Shown here piece by piece: positions 10,050 through 20,599 of a stretch of 64,000 bases of DNA. Numbering within the stretch: the stretch's first letter is position 1; every line of letters starts with the position of its first letter. Source of the DNA: Pseudothermotoga hypogea DSM 11164 = NBRC 106472 (lineage in GTDB: Bacteria; Thermotogota; Thermotogae; Thermotogales; DSM-5069); NCBI RefSeq assembly GCF_000816145.1, contig NZ_CP007141.1, positions 1,612,001-1,676,000 of the forward strand. Reading direction: 5' to 3'. A model generated the notes under the pieces. It did no database searches. It was not told the DNA's origin and saw nothing but the letters and a program-made list of their open reading frames with translations. A program made the position numbers and the translations under genes.

Positions 10050-12011
10050 ATGAGGGTTCGTCTGCTGGTGGTTTGTGTACTGGCTCTGATTGTGTCTTGG
10101 GCCTTCGCCTGGGGTGTGTACGCCACGCCGGCGGATATGGAGAAGCAAACCGGTAAGAAGATCACGCAGTACAAAGAATCACCCATGCTGGCAGACCTTG
10201 TAAAGCAGGGAAAGCTTCCTCCGGTGCAAGAGAGACTTCCCGAAGAGCCACTCGTGGTCATACCGCACGAAGAAGTAGGTCAGTTCGGGGGAACGTGGAG
10301 AAGAGTTTGGAAAGGTTTGGCGGACCAGTGGGGAATCTACAAGATCGTCGAACCACATTTGGTGTACTGGGACATGGAAGGCGGATCGTTCCTGCCGGGT
10401 CTCGCCAAGGCTTGGGACATACTCGAGGATGGCAGAGTCTACATCTTTTATCTGAGGAAGGGTGTCAAGTGGTCGGATGGACATCCGTACACAGCGGACG
10501 ACATACTGTTCTGGGTCGAAGACATGGTGGCGAACAACGATCTGACGCCGACCAAGCCGGAATGGTTCAGGATCGGAGGCCAGGAAACGAAGGTGACGAA
10601 GATCGATGATTACACGATCAAGTTCGAGTTTGGCAAACCTTACGCTTTGTTCATGCTCCAGGTCGCCTACAGCACAGGTTTTACAGGGGCTCCCAAGCAT
10701 TATCTGAAGCAGTTCCATCCCAAGTACACGCCCATGGAAAAAATCGAGGAAGAGATGAAGAAGGTCTCCGGAGTGAACACCTGGGTCGATCTGTTCAACC
10801 AGAAGAACAACATAGTGAGGAACGTGGAGTTGCCAGTGCTCGGACCGTGGAAGGCCATCACTGACCCGACCGAACCGTTCTACGTGTTGGAGAGAAACCC
10901 ATACTTCTGGGCAGTCGACATCGAAGGTAACCAGCTTCCTTACATAGACTACATCAGGCACGAATACGTAACGGACAACGAGATCATCCTTTTGAGGGCT
11001 ATTTCTGGGCAGATCGACATGCAATGGAGACACATAGGTGGTCTTGCAGCGGGAGCCGGAAACTACACATTGCTGAAGGAGAACGAAAAGAAGGGTGATT
11101 ACAGGGTTTTGAACTGGATTGCTGCGAACGGATCGGTCAGCAGGGTATCATTGAACCCCGCACACCCAGATCCGGTTCTGAGAAAGATCTTCAACGATGT
11201 CAGGTTCAGAAGAGCCTTGTCTCTGGCGATCGACAGGGAGGAGATAAGCGAAGTTCTGTTTAACGGTATGGCCAAGCCCAGGCAGGCGTCTTTCGTGAGC
11301 GGTTCGGCCTATTACGATCCTGAGTGGGAGAAGGCGTACGCCGACTACAACCCGGACCTTGCGAACAAGCTGCTCGACGAGATGGGACTCAAGTGGGACG
11401 CCAAGCGCGAGTACAGGTTGCTCCCCGATGGCAGGCCTCTCAGGTTCACCGTTGAAGTCACCGGGCAAATGCATGCCGACGTGTGGACCATGGTGAAGGA
11501 ACACTGGAAGAGGATAGGGGTCTGGATCGAGGTCAACAACATCGAAAGGTCCCTGCTCGAGACCAGGATGGGTACGGGTGAGTACGATGCGGCCGTGTGG
11601 GCGTTCGACAGGGCAGCGCAGCCATTGGCTTCCCCGATGCTCACCTTCCCGGCTGTGACGCAGTATTCAGACTGGTGGTATGCGCCGTGGAGCACGTGGA
11701 TACAAGCTTACCTGAAGGGTGAAACACCACCTGCTGATGCAGAAGTGCCACCACAGGAAGTCATCAGGCTCGTCGATCTGTGGCAGATGATACAGACAGC
11801 CACGAGCGATGAGGAAATCAAAGAGTACATGAGAGAGGTAACCAAGATCCACAGAGAGAACCTGTGGCTCATTGGAACGGTCGGAGAAGACCTATCGCCA
11901 GCGATCGTCAAGAACAACTTCAGAAACGTTCCAGAAAAGATCGTGACTGACGACGTTTTGAGAAGCCCGCTCAACGCAATGCCCATGCAGTTCTTCATCA
12001 AGCAGAAATGA
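10050..12011 (+). CDS. Extracellular solute-binding protein, family 5 (xylo-oligosaccharide candidate)
   Basis: This 653-residue protein has a clear signal peptide (VRLLVVCVLALIVSWAFA) and the family-5 landmarks: AWDILEDGRVYIFYLRKGVKWSDG, cut here only as a marker, near residue 130, and RRALSLAIDREEI near residue 390. It would capture the ligand outside the membrane for the permeases at 5897-8006. The binding protein is the last gene of the operon and is followed by a strong terminator. The neighbourhood suggests xylose-containing oligosaccharides, but the pocket cannot be read from sequence alone. Confidence 0.9.
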   Translation: MRVRLLVVCVLALIVSWAFAWGVYATPADMEKQTGKKITQYKESPMLADLVKQGKLPPVQERLPEEPLVVIPHEEVGQFGGTWRRVWKGLADQWGIYKIVEPHLVYWDMEGGSFLPGLAKAWDILEDGRVYIFYLRKGVKWSDGHPYTADDILFWVEDMVANNDLTPTKPEWFRIGGQETKVTKIDDYTIKFEFGKPYALFMLQVAYSTGFTGAPKHYLKQFHPKYTPMEKIEEEMKKVSGVNTWVDLFNQKNNIVRNVELPVLGPWKAITDPTEPFYVLERNPYFWAVDIEGNQLPYIDYIRHEYVTDNEIILLRAISGQIDMQWRHIGGLAAGAGNYTLLKENEKKGDYRVLNWIAANGSVSRVSLNPAHPDPVLRKIFNDVRFRRALSLAIDREEISEVLFNGMAKPRQASFVSGSAYYDPEWEKAYADYNPDLANKLLDEMGLKWDAKREYRLLPDGRPLRFTVEVTGQMHADVWTMVKEHWKRIGVWIEVNNIERSLLETRMGTGEYDAAVWAFDRAAQPLASPMLTFPAVTQYSDWWYAPWSTWIQAYLKGETPPADAEVPPQEVIRLVDLWQMIQTATSDEEIKEYMREVTKIHRENLWLIGTVGEDLSPAIVKNNFRNVPEKIVTDDVLRSPLNAMPMQFFIKQK

Positions 12012-12033
12012 TCCAGGTGAACTTTCGCTTCAG

Positions 12034-12060
12034 GGGCCTACCATTATGGTAGGCCCTTTT
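12034..12060 (+). terminator. Intrinsic terminator after the family-5 binding protein
   Basis: A ten-base-pair perfect stem (12034-12043 with 12047-12056, loop TTA) is followed by TTTT. It closes the transporter operon 22 bases after the stop and separates it from the GH42/GH67 genes. Confidence 0.9.
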
Positions 12061-12087
12061 CCAAAACTTTCGTGAGAGGTGGTCCTT

Positions 12088-14118
12088 TTGATTGATATGA
12101 AAAGAAACGGTTTCTGGTACGGTGGGGAATGCTATCCAGAACAGTGGGATGAGGATACCTTCAAAAGAGATCTGCGATGGATGAGAGAAGCGAACATGAA
12201 CATCGCGACAATCGGCGTCTTCTGTTGGGCCATTGTCCAGAAGGACGAGTCCACTTATGATTTCTCCTTCTTGGACAGAGCGCTCGAGATCTTGGAGCAT
12301 GAAGGATTCTATGTTTGCCTGGCCACGCCGACGGCTGCCCCGCCACTCTGGATGGTTCGAAAGTATCCTGAGATCTTGTCTGTGGATGTGAACGGGCACA
12401 TGAGAAAACCCGGTGGCAGGGCGAATTTCTGTCCAAACAGCGAAAAATACAGAGAATTCTCTGTAAGAATTGCGGAGAAACTCGCAGAGAGGTATAGAGA
12501 CTATCGACCATTGGTGCTCTGGCACGTGAATAACGAGTATTCGAACTATTGCTACTGCGAAACGTGCGAGCGAAAGTTCAGAGAATGGTTGAAAAATAAG
12601 TACGCTTCTCTGGATGAGCTGAACAAGAAATGGTATTCAGACTTCTGGAGCCAGAGAATCTACGACTGGGAAGAAATTAGCCTTCCAACTACACGGAACT
12701 TCCTCCTGTTCAGAAAAGACAGGCTCCAATCCATAAACCCGGCGATTTATCAAGACTACAGGAGATTTATGAACGAGAGCCTGCTGGAATGTTTCGAGCT
12801 GGAGTACCAGGCTCTGAAGAAGTACACACCGAATGTGCCGGTCACGACGAACCTCATGGCTACCTTCAAACCTCTTGACTACTTCCTGTGGGCCAAGAAG
12901 ATGGACGTGATATCGTGGGACAGCTATCCGGACTACGGAGAGGATCACGTGAGAGTCTCATTGAGATGTGCGCTGATGAGAGGTGTCGCCCGTGGAAAAC
13001 CTGTGGTTCTCATGGAACAATCCCCATCACAAGCGATATGGAAATGGTACAACCATCAGAAGTCTGCCTCAGCTTTGAAGTTACACACGTTCCAAACCAT
13101 TGCACACGGTGCCGAGGCGGCACTCTACTTTCAGATCCGCCAGTCCAAGGGTGGTTGCGAAAGGTTCCACGGAGCGGTCATAACGCACGCAAACACGAAC
13201 GGGACGCGCGTTTTCGAAGCTGTGAAGTGTATCGGCGAGGATCTGAAGAAACTCGAAGACAGGGTTCTGAACACGCGTGTCGATGCACAGGTTGCAGTCC
13301 TATTTGACTGGGAAAGCTGGTGGGCGCTGGAGGACAGCCCGGGACCGAACATCGACTTTAGCTACCTACAAGAGGTCGAGAAGTACTACAGGGCGTTGTT
13401 GAGAATGGGTGTAGGAGTCGACGTGATAGGTGTGGAAGAAGATTTCAGTAAGTACAAAGCCATCTTCGCTCCAACACTGTTCATGGTGAGCGACGAAATC
13501 GGCAGAGATATAAGGTCATACGTGGAATCCGGCGGCATCTTTGTAGCGACCACTATGAGTGGGGTTGTCGACGAGAACAACTTGGCCTGGCTCGGGGGTT
13601 ATTTGGCATCCATGAACGATGTTTTCGGCGTGCGGGTTGAGGAATTCGATGCGTTTCCGTTGAGCGAAGAAAGAACGGTCTTGTTTTTGGGAAAGAAATA
13701 TCTGGTGAAGCTCATTGAGGGGTTGGTGAGGGTCGAGAAAGCCTTCGTGATGGGAACCTACTCAGACGGACTGTACGCGAACGAACCCTGTATCACCTTC
13801 AACCAGTATGGCGAGGGATTCGCTTACTACGTTGCTGCCTGTGCCTCGCAAGAACTGTGCAACGATTTTGTTCGATACATCGTCGAGAGACATGGAATTG
13901 AAACTTCCTTCAGCGGTCCTGTGGACGGTGTCGAGGTAGTGAGGAGGCGCAGCAAAGATTCAAGAATGTATTTGTTTGTCATGAACTTTGACAGCAAGAG
14001 AAAGCAAGTTCTCCTGAAGGAGGGCAAGTGGCGAGACCTCATGAGTGGTCGAACTTTCTTTGACAGCTTGGTTTTGGAACCGCACGGTGTGTTGATCCTC
14101 GAAAAGGTAGATATTTGA
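12088..14118 (+). CDS. GH42 family glycosidase (beta-galactosidase family)
   Basis: This 676-residue enzyme matches GH42 over its full length: N-terminal [11 protein letters not shown], acid/base Glu150 in HVNNEY, nucleophile Glu310 in VLMEQS, the trimerisation domain and a small C-terminal beta domain. A cysteine cluster (YCYCETC with an earlier cysteine) matches the structural zinc site of thermophilic GH42 enzymes. TTG 12088 is chosen because GAGGTGG lies five bases upstream. GH42 members act on beta-D-galactosides or alpha-L-arabinopyranosides; next to alpha-glucuronidase, removal of a galactosyl or arabinopyranosyl xylan side group is plausible. No signal peptide is seen, so it should be cytoplasmic. 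Confidence 0.88.
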   Translation: MIDMKRNGFWYGGECYPEQWDEDTFKRDLRWMREANMNIATIGVFCWAIVQKDESTYDFSFLDRALEILEHEGFYVCLATPTAAPPLWMVRKYPEILSVDVNGHMRKPGGRANFCPNSEKYREFSVRIAEKLAERYRDYRPLVLWHVNNEYSNYCYCETCERKFREWLKNKYASLDELNKKWYSDFWSQRIYDWEEISLPTTRNFLLFRKDRLQSINPAIYQDYRRFMNESLLECFELEYQALKKYTPNVPVTTNLMATFKPLDYFLWAKKMDVISWDSYPDYGEDHVRVSLRCALMRGVARGKPVVLMEQSPSQAIWKWYNHQKSASALKLHTFQTIAHGAEAALYFQIRQSKGGCERFHGAVITHANTNGTRVFEAVKCIGEDLKKLEDRVLNTRVDAQVAVLFDWESWWALEDSPGPNIDFSYLQEVEKYYRALLRMGVGVDVIGVEEDFSKYKAIFAPTLFMVSDEIGRDIRSYVESGGIFVATTMSGVVDENNLAWLGGYLASMNDVFGVRVEEFDAFPLSEERTVLFLGKKYLVKLIEGLVRVEKAFVMGTYSDGLYANEPCITFNQYGEGFAYYVAACASQELCNDFVRYIVERHGIETSFSGPVDGVEVVRRRSKDSRMYLFVMNFDSKRKQVLLKEGKWRDLMSGRTFFDSLVLEPHGVLILEKVDI

Positions 14119-14128
14119 GGTGAGAAGG

Positions 14129-16171
14129 ATGAACAACGAGTACGAACTTTGCTGGCTCGAATATCGAAGATTACCAGACTGGGAAATTGCTTGCCACAGA
14201 GAATGGTTCAAATCGGCGGTGCCCTTTGCTCAACCATGGGAAGTCGAAACGGCACTCACAGAGCTGAAAACTTTTGCGAGAGACGCCTTAGGAACGAAAA
14301 TGCTGGTTGAAAACACTATCCAAAATCAAAGAACAATAATACTCGGGAAGATTGACAAACTCAGTGAGCTGTTCGATGTGCCGAAACTCGAAAGAGAAGG
14401 TTCTTTCTTCCTTGCGCACAGGAAGCTTTCCGGTAAAGACACTCTCGTGATTGGTGCGATCGACACAGCTGGTTTGGTGTACGGCACGTTCGAGGTCATC
14501 AAACGTGCCAGGCTTGGCGAATCCTTTGAGAAAATGAATGTGGTTCAAACGCCTGCAATGCCGCTGAGAATGATCAATCACTGGGACAACTTGGATGGCT
14601 CCGTGGAGAGGGGTTACTCTGGAAGGTCCATCTTCTTTGAGAAAGATCGCGTTATCCTGAATCGTAGAACAAGAGATTACGCCAGATTGCTGGCCTCGGT
14701 GGGTATTAATGGCGTGGTCATAAACAACGTCAACGTGAGGGGCAAGGCAGTGCAATTGATCGATGATGAAAAGTATTTGAAAGCACTGTCGAAGCTCGCG
14801 GAAGTTTTCGGAAACTACGGTATAAAATTGTATCTCAGTGTGAACTTCGCTTCACCGATGTATCTTGGAAAGTTCGAGACAGCTGATCCGTTGGACGACA
14901 GGATAAAGAAGTGGTGGAAAGACCAGGCCAGAAAACTGTACAGTTTCATCCCAGATTTTGGGGGTTTCCTTGTGAAGGCCGATTCTGAATTCAATCCAGG
15001 CCCACACTACTTCGGTAGAACACATGCAGACGGAGCAAACATGCTGGCCGAAGCTTTGGAACCGTTCGGAGGTGTTGTGATCTGGCGTACTTTCGTCTAC
15101 AACTGCTTACAGGACTGGAGAGATTACAACACCGACAGAGCGAAGGCAGCCTACGAAAACTTCAAGCCACTCGATGGGCAGTTCAGGGACAACGTAATCC
15201 TGCAGACCAAGTTCGGCCCAATGGATTTCCAGGTGAGAGAACCTGTTTCACCACTGTTTGGAGCTTTGGAACGGACGAATCAGATCCTCGAACTGCAGAT
15301 CACCCAAGAATACACCGGTCAGCAGATACATTTGTGCTACCTTGGACCTTTCTGGAAAGAAATACTTGATTTTGACACATTCGCCAGAGGCCGAGGGTCC
15401 TTTGTGAAGAGGATCGTCGATGGCACAGTTTTCAACAGGAAGTACTGCGGTATGGCGGGAGTCTCCAACGTGGGAAGGGACCCAAATTGGACAGGACACG
15501 ATTTGGCACAGGCGAATCTGTACACGTTTGCAAGACTCGCTTGGAATCCGGATGAGTTGGTGGAAAAGATCGTTGATGACTGGATCACCCTAACGTTTGG
15601 AAAAGATGAGGAAGTCAAAGCGACCATCAAGCACATGCTCATGAATTCTCACAGAGCTTATGAAAAGTATACCACGCCATTCGGGTTAGGCTGGATGGTG
15701 AATCCCAATCATCACTATGGACCGAATCCGGAGGGCTACGAGTATTCCAAGTGGGGGACTTACCACAGGGCGAACCACGAGGCTATCGCTGTGGACAGGT
15801 CATCGAAGGGAACTGGCTTCACATTGCAGTATCACTCACCCTGGAGAGAGATCTTCGACAGCATCGAGACGTGCCCGGAAGATCTCTTGTTGTTTTTCCA
15901 CAGAGTTCGCTACGACCACAAGCTGAGATCCGGCAAGACTCTGCTTCAATCAATGTACGATTTACACTTCGAAGGCGTCGAACAAGTCGAAGAGTTCTTG
16001 AAGGCATGGCAACGGCTCGAGGGAAAGATCGATCCAGTCAAGTATAAGCGTGTGCTGGAAAGACTCACAGTGCAGTTGGAGCATGCTAAGGAGTGGAGGG
16101 ATGTGGTCAACACGTACTTCTACAGAAAGACGGGGATAAGCGATGAACGTGGGAGAAAGATCTATCCCTGA
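14129..16171 (+). CDS. aguA: Alpha-glucuronidase, GH67
   Basis: This 680-residue enzyme removes (4-O-methyl)-D-glucuronic acid from the non-reducing end of imported aldouronic acids. The catalytic residues known from the family are present at matching positions: Glu287 in [10 protein letters not shown], Asp366 in [10 protein letters not shown] and Glu394 in [10 protein letters not shown]. The length equals that of T. maritima AguA (about 674). The ATG at 14129 has GAGGTGAGAAGG before it; the stop of GH42 lies ten bases upstream, so the two form one operon. The released glucuronate could enter the hexuronate genes further along the window. Confidence 0.95.
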   Translation: MNNEYELCWLEYRRLPDWEIACHREWFKSAVPFAQPWEVETALTELKTFARDALGTKMLVENTIQNQRTIILGKIDKLSELFDVPKLEREGSFFLAHRKLSGKDTLVIGAIDTAGLVYGTFEVIKRARLGESFEKMNVVQTPAMPLRMINHWDNLDGSVERGYSGRSIFFEKDRVILNRRTRDYARLLASVGINGVVINNVNVRGKAVQLIDDEKYLKALSKLAEVFGNYGIKLYLSVNFASPMYLGKFETADPLDDRIKKWWKDQARKLYSFIPDFGGFLVKADSEFNPGPHYFGRTHADGANMLAEALEPFGGVVIWRTFVYNCLQDWRDYNTDRAKAAYENFKPLDGQFRDNVILQTKFGPMDFQVREPVSPLFGALERTNQILELQITQEYTGQQIHLCYLGPFWKEILDFDTFARGRGSFVKRIVDGTVFNRKYCGMAGVSNVGRDPNWTGHDLAQANLYTFARLAWNPDELVEKIVDDWITLTFGKDEEVKATIKHMLMNSHRAYEKYTTPFGLGWMVNPNHHYGPNPEGYEYSKWGTYHRANHEAIAVDRSSKGTGFTLQYHSPWREIFDSIETCPEDLLLFFHRVRYDHKLRSGKTLLQSMYDLHFEGVEQVEEFLKAWQRLEGKIDPVKYKRVLERLTVQLEHAKEWRDVVNTYFYRKTGISDERGRKIYP

Positions 16172-16208
16172 GCGTTCAGAGCTGTTCATCTTCAACGAGG
16201 ACTGAGTG

Positions 16209-16242
16209 TGAGCGTCTCGGCGAGCGAGCTCATTTCGTTTTT
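16209..16242 (+). terminator. Possible intrinsic terminator after alpha-glucuronidase
   Basis: An imperfect hairpin (TGAGC 16209-16213 with GCTCA 16228-16232, with an inner CTC/GAG) is followed by TTTCGTTTTT. It lies in the 269-base gap 16172-16440, whose other recognisable content is the promoter at its right end. Confidence 0.4.
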
Positions 16243-16406
16243 GTTGCTTCTTCTACCTCTTTTCTTTCACCACCGAACAGTCATCGCTCAAGAACGTGCC
16301 GAGCGTGAGACTAACCGAGTCCAATTTTTTCCTGGCCAGCGGGTGCGAATCGTGTTTTGTGTAGATACGCTCGCGTAGCCTCACTGGAACAATCTTGTCC
16401 GAGCTG

Positions 16407-16439
16407 TTGACATTTTTGCAATAACATGATATAACATGT
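16407..16439 (+). promoter_or_regulatory. Promoter with operator overlapping the -10 box
   Basis: TTGACA (16407-16412), a 17-base spacer and TATAAC (16430-16435) make a near-consensus promoter. The -10 is embedded in an inverted repeat ACATG-ATATAA-CATGT (16424-16439), a size and position fitting a GntR-type repressor dimer and so autoregulation. Transcription would begin at about 16442, essentially on the start codon of the regulator. Confidence 0.75.
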
Positions 16440-16440
16440 C

Positions 16441-17511
16441 ATGATGAGTACAAGCAGGCAAAAACCCATGTACAAGGTCGTCAAGGAGTATCTGCTGAAC
16501 AAGATAAAAACTGGTGAGCTCCTGCCGGACGATCGAGTTCCGTCCGAAAAAGAGCTCATGGAGATGTTTCAAGTCAGCAGGATCACGGTGAGAAAGGCGA
16601 TAGACGAGCTGGTGATCGAGGGTTATCTTTACAGACTGCAGGGTATAGGGAGCTTCGTGAGAAAGAAGGAAGAACACGAAAAAGCGTCGAACCTGATCGG
16701 TGTCTTTCTGAGCTCAGCATCGGATTTTCTCAGCGTTGGGATACTCAGAGGCATAGAACAGCACATCTCGAGTCTGGGTTTTCACGCCGTGGTTCAGTTT
16801 GCAGATGAGAACGGTTCTTCTGAAAGGGAAAAATTCCAGAGACTTTTGGAACTCAACGTATCTGGTTTCATAATCTTTCCGCACATCAGCACCTTAAAGA
16901 ACGAGTCGGTCAAACGGCTCGTCGTTGAAAAACGTCCGATCGTCTTCGTCGACAGGACTGTGGAAGGAATGGATGGTTATTCCGTCGAATCGGACAACCG
17001 CAAGGGCGCCTACGATGTGACCAAGCACTTGATAGAAGTTCATGGATACAGACGTATCGCGTTCATCACGTGGGAAAAACCGAAAGTAAGCAGTGTGAAG
17101 GACAGATTCCATGGTGCGAGTTTAGCGTGCAGTGATATGAATGCCAACCTAACACTCATCGAAGTCGAAAGGGGTAGAGTCAAACAACTATGCCAAGAAC
17201 TGAAAAACTTCGATGCAATTTTCGCATGCACGGATCTTCTTGCGGTTGAAATCATGTCGGGTCTACAGATGTGTGGTGTGCAGGTCCCAAGGGACGTGGC
17301 GGTGGTAGGATTCGACGATCTACCGTTCAGCGTTTTCGTTCAGCCGAGCCTGACGACCGTCAGGCAGTATCCCGAACGAATGGGAGAAAAGGCTGCAGCG
17401 ATTCTACTCTCACTCTTGAGCTGGGGCGAAATTCCCATCAAAAAGCATTACGTTCCAACGAAGTTGATCGTGAGAAATTCGTGCGGGTGTGTGGAGCACC
17501 ATCATTTCTGA
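16441..17511 (+). CDS. GntR/LacI-type sugar-responsive transcriptional regulator (AraR architecture)
   Basis: This 356-residue protein has an N-terminal GntR winged helix (about residues 8-75, with VPSEKELMEMFQVSRITVRK) fused to a LacI-type periplasmic-binding-like effector domain (from about LIGVFLSS, ending near GFDDLPFS). This architecture is known from AraR. ATG codons at 16441 and 16444 lie on the predicted transcription start, so the message may be leaderless; ATG 16468 would shorten the protein by nine residues. It heads an operon for uptake and cleavage of mannosides, so a mannose-type inducer is likelier than arabinose. The conclusion on ligand rests on context. Confidence 0.85.
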   Translation: MMSTSRQKPMYKVVKEYLLNKIKTGELLPDDRVPSEKELMEMFQVSRITVRKAIDELVIEGYLYRLQGIGSFVRKKEEHEKASNLIGVFLSSASDFLSVGILRGIEQHISSLGFHAVVQFADENGSSEREKFQRLLELNVSGFIIFPHISTLKNESVKRLVVEKRPIVFVDRTVEGMDGYSVESDNRKGAYDVTKHLIEVHGYRRIAFITWEKPKVSSVKDRFHGASLACSDMNANLTLIEVERGRVKQLCQELKNFDAIFACTDLLAVEIMSGLQMCGVQVPRDVAVVGFDDLPFSVFVQPSLTTVRQYPERMGEKAAAILLSLLSWGEIPIKKHYVPTKLIVRNSCGCVEHHHF

Positions 17512-17523
17512 GGGGGTGTTACT

Positions 17524-18849
17524 GTGAGAAAGTGGCTGGTGGCCGTGTTGGTGTCGATCATGGTAATCATCGCGGTTGGACAGAAAGTAACCATCATCGC
17601 CAACGCGATCAAGGGTGGTAAGAACACGCAAGTGGTCGACTGGTTCGAAAAGTACATTCCTGACATCGAGAAAGAGCTGGGTATCACAGTCGAGTTGATC
17701 CAGACGGGTATCAAGGACGAGGACTTCAAGGCAAGGATCGTTCTGGACATCAAAGGTGGAGGCGGAGCAGACATACTCTGGATCGATGGTTTCTGGGTCC
17801 CAGAGTTCGTCGAAGCCGGGTATCTGAGACCCATAGACGATATACTTGCAGAGATACCAGCTTGGAAGTACTACTATGAACCGATGAAAGCGATGGGCAG
17901 CTACAAGGGCAAAACGTATCTGATACCGGCCGGTACCGATGTGAGAATGATTTACTACAACAAAGAGCTGTTCAGGAAAGCCGGAATCCCAGTACCATGG
18001 CAGCCGAAGAGCTGGGAAGACATCATCAAAACGGCGAGGATCATCAAGGAGAAGCTACCGGGCGTGATACCCATTCAGCTCAACGCGGGCACTGAGATGG
18101 GTGAAGCGACCACGATGCAAGGTTTCTTCATGGTCTTGCTGGGTGCTGGTGGTAACCTGTACGATTGGGAAACTGGCAAGTGGATCGTTAAGAGCAGTGC
18201 CCTGAAGGACGCGTTGAACTTCTACAAGCAAATCTACGTGGACGAAAAACTCGGCGATGCGGCTTTGCAGGTGTCTCCAGGTGCGAGGGAAAAGACGTTC
18301 GAACTGTTCAGACAAGAGAAGATCGCGATGTACGTCGAAGGAACTTGGTTCTACACATCGGTGCTGAACCCGAACAACCCATCCTGGGGATTTCCCGACA
18401 GAGACGAGCGCATCGGTTGGGCTGCGATGCCCGGTCGTGGCAAACCACAAGATCCTGAGTTCGTTTCGATCTCCGGTGGTACCGGTTTCGCCGTAAACGT
18501 CAACTGCAAGAATCCGAAGCTCGTCGCAGAAGTCCTGAAGAGATTGCTATACGTTGAACCCCAGTTGTCCTACTTCCAGATGAAACCGTTCGTGTCGCCA
18601 AGATCGGATCTTGCCGACTCATGCTGGACCGTCAACAAAGACAAGTTCATCGCGGAGACGAGTCGCACTTTGGTTAAGTACACAACCTTTAGACCAGCCT
18701 TTCCAGTTTATCCTGAGATCTCGTTCCAGGCTCAGTTGCTCACAGAGAGGGTTGTAACCGGACAGATGAGTGTTGAAAAAGCCCTCGAAGAGTTCGCCAA
18801 AGAAGTGACGAAGATCGTGGGCAAAGAAAACGTCATAGAGAAACCGTGA
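17524..18849 (+). CDS. Extracellular solute-binding protein, family 1 (CUT1)
   Basis: This 441-residue precursor has a signal peptide (VRKWLVAVLVSIMVIIAVG) and the lobes of a CUT1 carbohydrate-binding protein, with the family segment YYNKELFRKAGI near residue 147. GTG 17524 is preceded by GAGGGGGTG. It should deliver a mannose-containing oligosaccharide or mannosyl compound to the permeases downstream, since a GH38 alpha-mannosidase ends the operon. A strong hairpin follows the stop. Confidence 0.88.
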   Translation: MRKWLVAVLVSIMVIIAVGQKVTIIANAIKGGKNTQVVDWFEKYIPDIEKELGITVELIQTGIKDEDFKARIVLDIKGGGGADILWIDGFWVPEFVEAGYLRPIDDILAEIPAWKYYYEPMKAMGSYKGKTYLIPAGTDVRMIYYNKELFRKAGIPVPWQPKSWEDIIKTARIIKEKLPGVIPIQLNAGTEMGEATTMQGFFMVLLGAGGNLYDWETGKWIVKSSALKDALNFYKQIYVDEKLGDAALQVSPGAREKTFELFRQEKIAMYVEGTWFYTSVLNPNNPSWGFPDRDERIGWAAMPGRGKPQDPEFVSISGGTGFAVNVNCKNPKLVAEVLKRLLYVEPQLSYFQMKPFVSPRSDLADSCWTVNKDKFIAETSRTLVKYTTFRPAFPVYPEISFQAQLLTERVVTGQMSVEKALEEFAKEVTKIVGKENVIEKP

Positions 18850-18854
18850 AACAT

Positions 18855-18877
18855 GGGCGGGCTCTGCCCGCCCTTTT
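18855..18877 (+). terminator. Hairpin terminator/attenuator between binding protein and permeases
   Basis: A perfect eight-base-pair GC stem (18855-18862 with 18866-18873, loop TCT) followed by TTTT lies only five bases after the binding-protein stop and before the permease gene. It should reduce read-through and protect the upstream message, giving an excess of binding protein. Confidence 0.85.
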
Positions 18878-18892
18878 GTGGTGGTGAAGAGA

Positions 18893-19768
18893 TTGAAACG
18901 GTCTTTGATGGGTAGAAAGGTCATCATATTCTTGTTGATACCTGCGCTGAGTTTGATCTTTGTGTTTCTCATCTTGCCGGGTGTTTGGGTCTTGAAGATA
19001 GGCATGACGAACGAAACACTCACCGGAGCCAAAGCGAGAAATCCTGATTTTGTGGGGTTTGAAAACTATGCGAAGGTTTTGAGCGATAGATTCTTTTACA
19101 ACGCACTGAGAATAACACTTCTGTTTGTCCTCGGGTCTGCGATCATCGGTCAAGCGGGGCTTGGACTTTCGCTCGCCTTGCTCACCTACAGAAAGCGGAG
19201 ACTGAAGAGTTTCGTTCAAAGCGTGGTGATCCTGGCGTGGATCATACCAGAAGTCGTGGTTGCCTATCTGTGGATAGCGTTCCTCGATAAAGATTATGGA
19301 ACGTTGAACGTGCTTCTTTCTGCGATTGGTTTGAACAAGATCAACTGGTTCTATGAGTATCCACTTTTGACGATCATCGTCTTCAACGTCTGGCGAGGAA
19401 CTGCCTACTCCATGCTATTGTTTTCTGCTGCCTTGGAAACGATCCCACCTTCTTATCTTGAAACTGCGGAAGTGATAGGCGCATCGAGTTGGAGAAAATT
19501 CAAAGACGTCGTTTTCCCAAACATAAAATCTTACATACTGACCGACCTGATTCTCATAACACTTTGGACCTTCAACGTTTTCACTCCCTATTTGCTTACT
19601 GGTGGAGGTCCCTCGTTCAGGACTGAACTTCTGTCGATATACATTTACCGAACGGCATTTCGATACTTCAAACTCGGTTACGGTGCATCCATCGCCACGA
19701 TCGCGTTGTTGATCAACTTCGCGCTCGCGATGTTCTATTTGAGCCTGTCCAGGAGGAGAAGGGCATGA
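18893..19768 (+). CDS. CUT1 sugar ABC transporter permease (MalF-like)
   Basis: This 291-residue permease has six predicted helices and the EAA-type coupling motif ETAEVIGASSWRKFKDVVFP near residue 195. TTG 18893 is chosen because GGTGGTG lies six bases upstream; a GTG at 18878 would sit in the T-tract of the terminator without any ribosome binding site. It partners the MalG-like permease, whose ATG overlaps its stop. Confidence 0.88.
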   Translation: MKRSLMGRKVIIFLLIPALSLIFVFLILPGVWVLKIGMTNETLTGAKARNPDFVGFENYAKVLSDRFFYNALRITLLFVLGSAIIGQAGLGLSLALLTYRKRRLKSFVQSVVILAWIIPEVVVAYLWIAFLDKDYGTLNVLLSAIGLNKINWFYEYPLLTIIVFNVWRGTAYSMLLFSAALETIPPSYLETAEVIGASSWRKFKDVVFPNIKSYILTDLILITLWTFNVFTPYLLTGGGPSFRTELLSIYIYRTAFRYFKLGYGASIATIALLINFALAMFYLSLSRRRRA

Positions 19769-20586
19769 AAGATCCAAGAAGAACGAGCAAGATCGTTTCC
19801 TACATAATCCTCGCACCCATCGTGGCTTTCTTCATCTGCCCCATAGTCTGGCTCGTTGTCACGCCGTTTTCAATCAGACCTTCTCTGTTCATCTCTCTGA
19901 GCGGATTCACGTTGAACAATTTCGCGCGCGTCTTCCAGAACCGGACCGCGATAAACGCCTTTCGCAACAGCCTCGTGATCTCCGTTTCGGTGGTCGTCTT
20001 GGTGACGACGTGTGCGCTGTTCGCAGCTTATGTTCTTTCCAGGCACGATTTTAAGGGGAGAAACGTTCTTCTGTACATGCTCGTGCTTTTTTCGAGTGTG
20101 GTGAGTGGTGCCGCTGCGATGGTACCGATATTCATCTTGAATCTGAGGCTCGGATTGGTTAACACCGAACTGGGTGTGATTTTGACGCTGTCGGGTGGGA
20201 TTATGCCCACCGCTTTGTTCATCTTGAAAGACTTCTTCGACTCGATACCAAGAACTTACGAAGAAGCGGCGCTCGTGGATGGGAGTTCCCCTATGCAGGT
20301 CATGTTTCGCATCTTCTTACCACTCTCGAGCAAGGGGATCATCGTCATAGCGATGCTCGTTTTCACACAGTCTTGGAGCAACTTCCTTGTGCCGTTCGTT
20401 CTTCTCAGATCGACGAGCAAGTACCCTGTTTCAGTTGCGATCTACACTTTTTTTAGTGAGGTGGGCGTTCCGGACATAGGCATGATATCGGCGTACGCTT
20501 TTCTTTACACCCTGCCCGTTATCTTTGCCTACGTGCTCATAGAACGTAAATTCGGTTTTTCCTTCTATGGTGGCATCAAAGGTTGA
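19765..20586 (+). CDS. CUT1 sugar ABC transporter permease (MalG-like)
   Basis: This 273-residue partner permease has the coupling motif YEEAALVDGSSPMQVMFRIF and the usual short C-terminus (RKFGFSFYGGIKG). The ATG overlaps the previous stop (ATGA) with GGAGAAGG before it. It forms the membrane channel of the mannoside importer with the MalF-like subunit. Confidence 0.9.
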   Translation: MKDPRRTSKIVSYIILAPIVAFFICPIVWLVVTPFSIRPSLFISLSGFTLNNFARVFQNRTAINAFRNSLVISVSVVVLVTTCALFAAYVLSRHDFKGRNVLLYMLVLFSSVVSGAAAMVPIFILNLRLGLVNTELGVILTLSGGIMPTALFILKDFFDSIPRTYEEAALVDGSSPMQVMFRIFLPLSSKGIIVIAMLVFTQSWSNFLVPFVLLRSTSKYPVSVAIYTFFSEVGVPDIGMISAYAFLYTLPVIFAYVLIERKFGFSFYGGIKG

Positions 20587-20599
20587 GGGGGTAAGAACT

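Noticed and set aside
16366-16377. Inverted repeat TACGC-TC-GCGTA upstream of the GntR/LacI regulator
   Set aside because: Only five bases per arm with a two-base centre, about 30 bases before the promoter and not repeated near other promoters; chance is likely.
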